Of a stretch of DNA of 64,000 nt, positions 63,210-64,000 are shown piece by piece. Position 1 is the first letter of the stretch. Each line of letters opens with the position of its first letter. The DNA comes from UBA5069 sp963773745. Lineage in GTDB: Bacteria > Chloroflexota > Anaerolineae > Caldilineales > Caldilineaceae. The stretch is from contig CAVZCL010000005.1 of NCBI GenBank assembly GCA_963773745.1, positions 2,108,001 to 2,172,000 of the forward strand. Reading direction: 5' to 3'. The notes beneath the pieces were generated by a model. The model saw nothing but the letters and a program-made list of their open reading frames with translations, searched no databases and was not told the origin of the DNA. The position numbers were made by a program, and so were the translations under genes.

Positions 63210-64000
63210 ATGAAGATTACTGCCATTGAGTCCCTTCAGTGGGCTGCGTTTCCGCGCCTGCTCGTCGTGCGCGTTCACACCGATGAGGGGATCGTTGGGC
63301 TGGGCGAGACAGTCGACAAAGTGCCCGGCTCCAAGGGAGCGCTCCATGGCACCGTTGCCCCGCTCGTGCTGGGACAGGACCCGCTCGACATCGAAGGAAT
63401 TTGGCGCTTTGTCATGGACAACATCATGTACCATGGCTACGCAGGCGCAGAGACACGTGCGCTTTCGGCGCTGGAGATTGCGCTGTGGGACATTATGGGG
63501 AAGAAGTATCGCGCGCCGCTCTACCACCTGCTGGGCGGACGCACGCGGACGCGCATTCCCACCTATAACACCTGCATTGGCTTTGGCCCCGTTCAGGACT
63601 ACGCAGCGTGGCAGAGCGACGCCGGCCCATTGGCAAAGTCGCTGCTCGCCGACGGCATCGGCGCCCTCAAGATATGGCCTTTCGATAAGTTTAGCGAGGC
63701 GAGTTTTGGCCAGTTCATCTCGGCGGCGCAGGTTGAAGAAGGGCTGCGCCCTGTGCGCCAGATTCGAGACGCCGTGGGCAGTGCGATGGATATCGGCATC
63801 GAATGCCACTTTCGCTGGAACCGCGTCAGTATGGAGCGCATTGCACGCGCACTCGAGCCTTACGACATTCTCTTCCTCGAGGATGTACTGCCGCCAGTCC
63901 ACCCTGACGAAATCAAGATCCTTGGCGAGCGTACACGCATCCCCATTATCGGCTCAGAGTTGCTTATGACCCGCTGGCAACTTCGCGAATGGATGGAGAA
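63210..64000 (+). CDS. Enolase-superfamily sugar acid dehydratase (mandelate racemase-like), truncated by window end
   Basis: At least 263 residues; the frame is open to the end of the window. The N-terminal cap starts MKITAIESLQWAAFPRLLVV. The barrel shows ALKIWPFD (base), DIGIECHFRW (Asp/Glu metal ligand region), LFLEDVLPP and GSELL (Glu ligands). The subgroup resembles sugar acid dehydratases. CCTCCTG before ATG 63210 is a poor ribosome site. The remaining C-terminus, with the catalytic His-Asp, lies beyond the window. Confidence 0.85.
   Translation, partial: MKITAIESLQWAAFPRLLVVRVHTDEGIVGLGETVDKVPGSKGALHGTVAPLVLGQDPLDIEGIWRFVMDNIMYHGYAGAETRALSALEIALWDIMGKKYRAPLYHLLGGRTRTRIPTYNTCIGFGPVQDYAAWQSDAGPLAKSLLADGIGALKIWPFDKFSEASFGQFISAAQVEEGLRPVRQIRDAVGSAMDIGIECHFRWNRVSMERIARALEPYDILFLEDVLPPVHPDEIKILGERTRIPIIGSELLMTRWQLREWME

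Noticed and set aside
1..64000. tRNA, rRNA, prophage, insertion sequence or integrase
   Set aside because: Reading both strands gave no cloverleaf-like gene, no rRNA segment and no transposase, integrase or phage structural motif. A dedicated scan could still find a tRNA I missed.

Overview
This is a GC-rich bacterial chromosome segment. The combination of a T-box-controlled trp cluster, a shikimate kinase/3-dehydroquinate synthase fusion, several ribose-type sugar ABC systems, dispersed intergenic inverted repeats and a secreted protein ending in an FLPSVRK-like tail fits Chloroflexota (Anaerolineae/Caldilineae-like). That taxonomic call is an inference; no rRNA or tRNA gene is present. About 22 single-base indels interrupt otherwise well-conserved genes (aroA, aroE, trpB, trpA, a transketolase half, a kinase and others). 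They look far more like assembly or base-calling errors than decay, so interrupted genes are given as one span with the shift points noted.

Layout. 1-1.4 kb: L-rhamnose isomerase. 1.5-12.6 kb (+): promoter, a leader with an aromatic-codon-rich reading frame and terminator, then aroH-pheA-aroF1-aroF2-tyrA-aroA-aroE and, after an opposed membrane glycosyltransferase-like gene, trpB-trpA. 12.6-20.9 kb (-): PucR-type regulator, membrane protein, ABC-2 exporter, M23 peptidase, unknown proteins and an orphan sugar-binding lipoprotein. 20.9-24.2 kb (-): aroC-aroKB-aroQ. 25.4-34.8 kb (-): a sigma-70-type promoter and T-box leader followed by trpE-trpS-trpG-kinase-trpD-trpC-aromatic amino acid decarboxylase-trpF. 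Together these encode every step from DAHP to chorismate, and on to prephenate-derived Phe/Tyr precursors and Trp. The final Phe/Tyr aminotransferase is not seen.

35.5-45.1 kb: a carbohydrate operon (split transketolase, DUF2291 lipoprotein, RbsA/RbsC/RbsB-type transporter, FGGY kinase) divergent from a SorC-family regulator, with a twice-repeated operator-like motif between them. 45.3-51.9 kb: a NapH-like iron-sulfur membrane protein with a partner lipoprotein, a stand-alone 2-oxoacid dehydrogenase acyltransferase domain, a UGT-type glycosyltransferase, then a gene-poor stretch with decayed remnants of comM and a sugar epimerase plus one small secreted protein.

51.9-64 kb: a second carbohydrate locus. 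Leftward run gntR, permease, binding protein, ATPase, a DUF4380 mutarotase-like protein and a CmuA-type fusion of a URO-D/MtaA-like methyltransferase to a corrinoid-binding domain. Rightward run an SDR dehydrogenase, a metallo-beta-lactamase-fold hydrolase, an FAH-family hydrolase and an enolase-superfamily dehydratase (cut by the window end). The set resembles a non-phosphorylative deoxysugar/sugar-acid route with a corrinoid methyltransferase added. Catabolism of O-methylated sugars is the most interesting hypothesis in the window.

Three families of intergenic inverted repeats recur throughout. In places one of them supplies the stop codon of the neighbouring gene.
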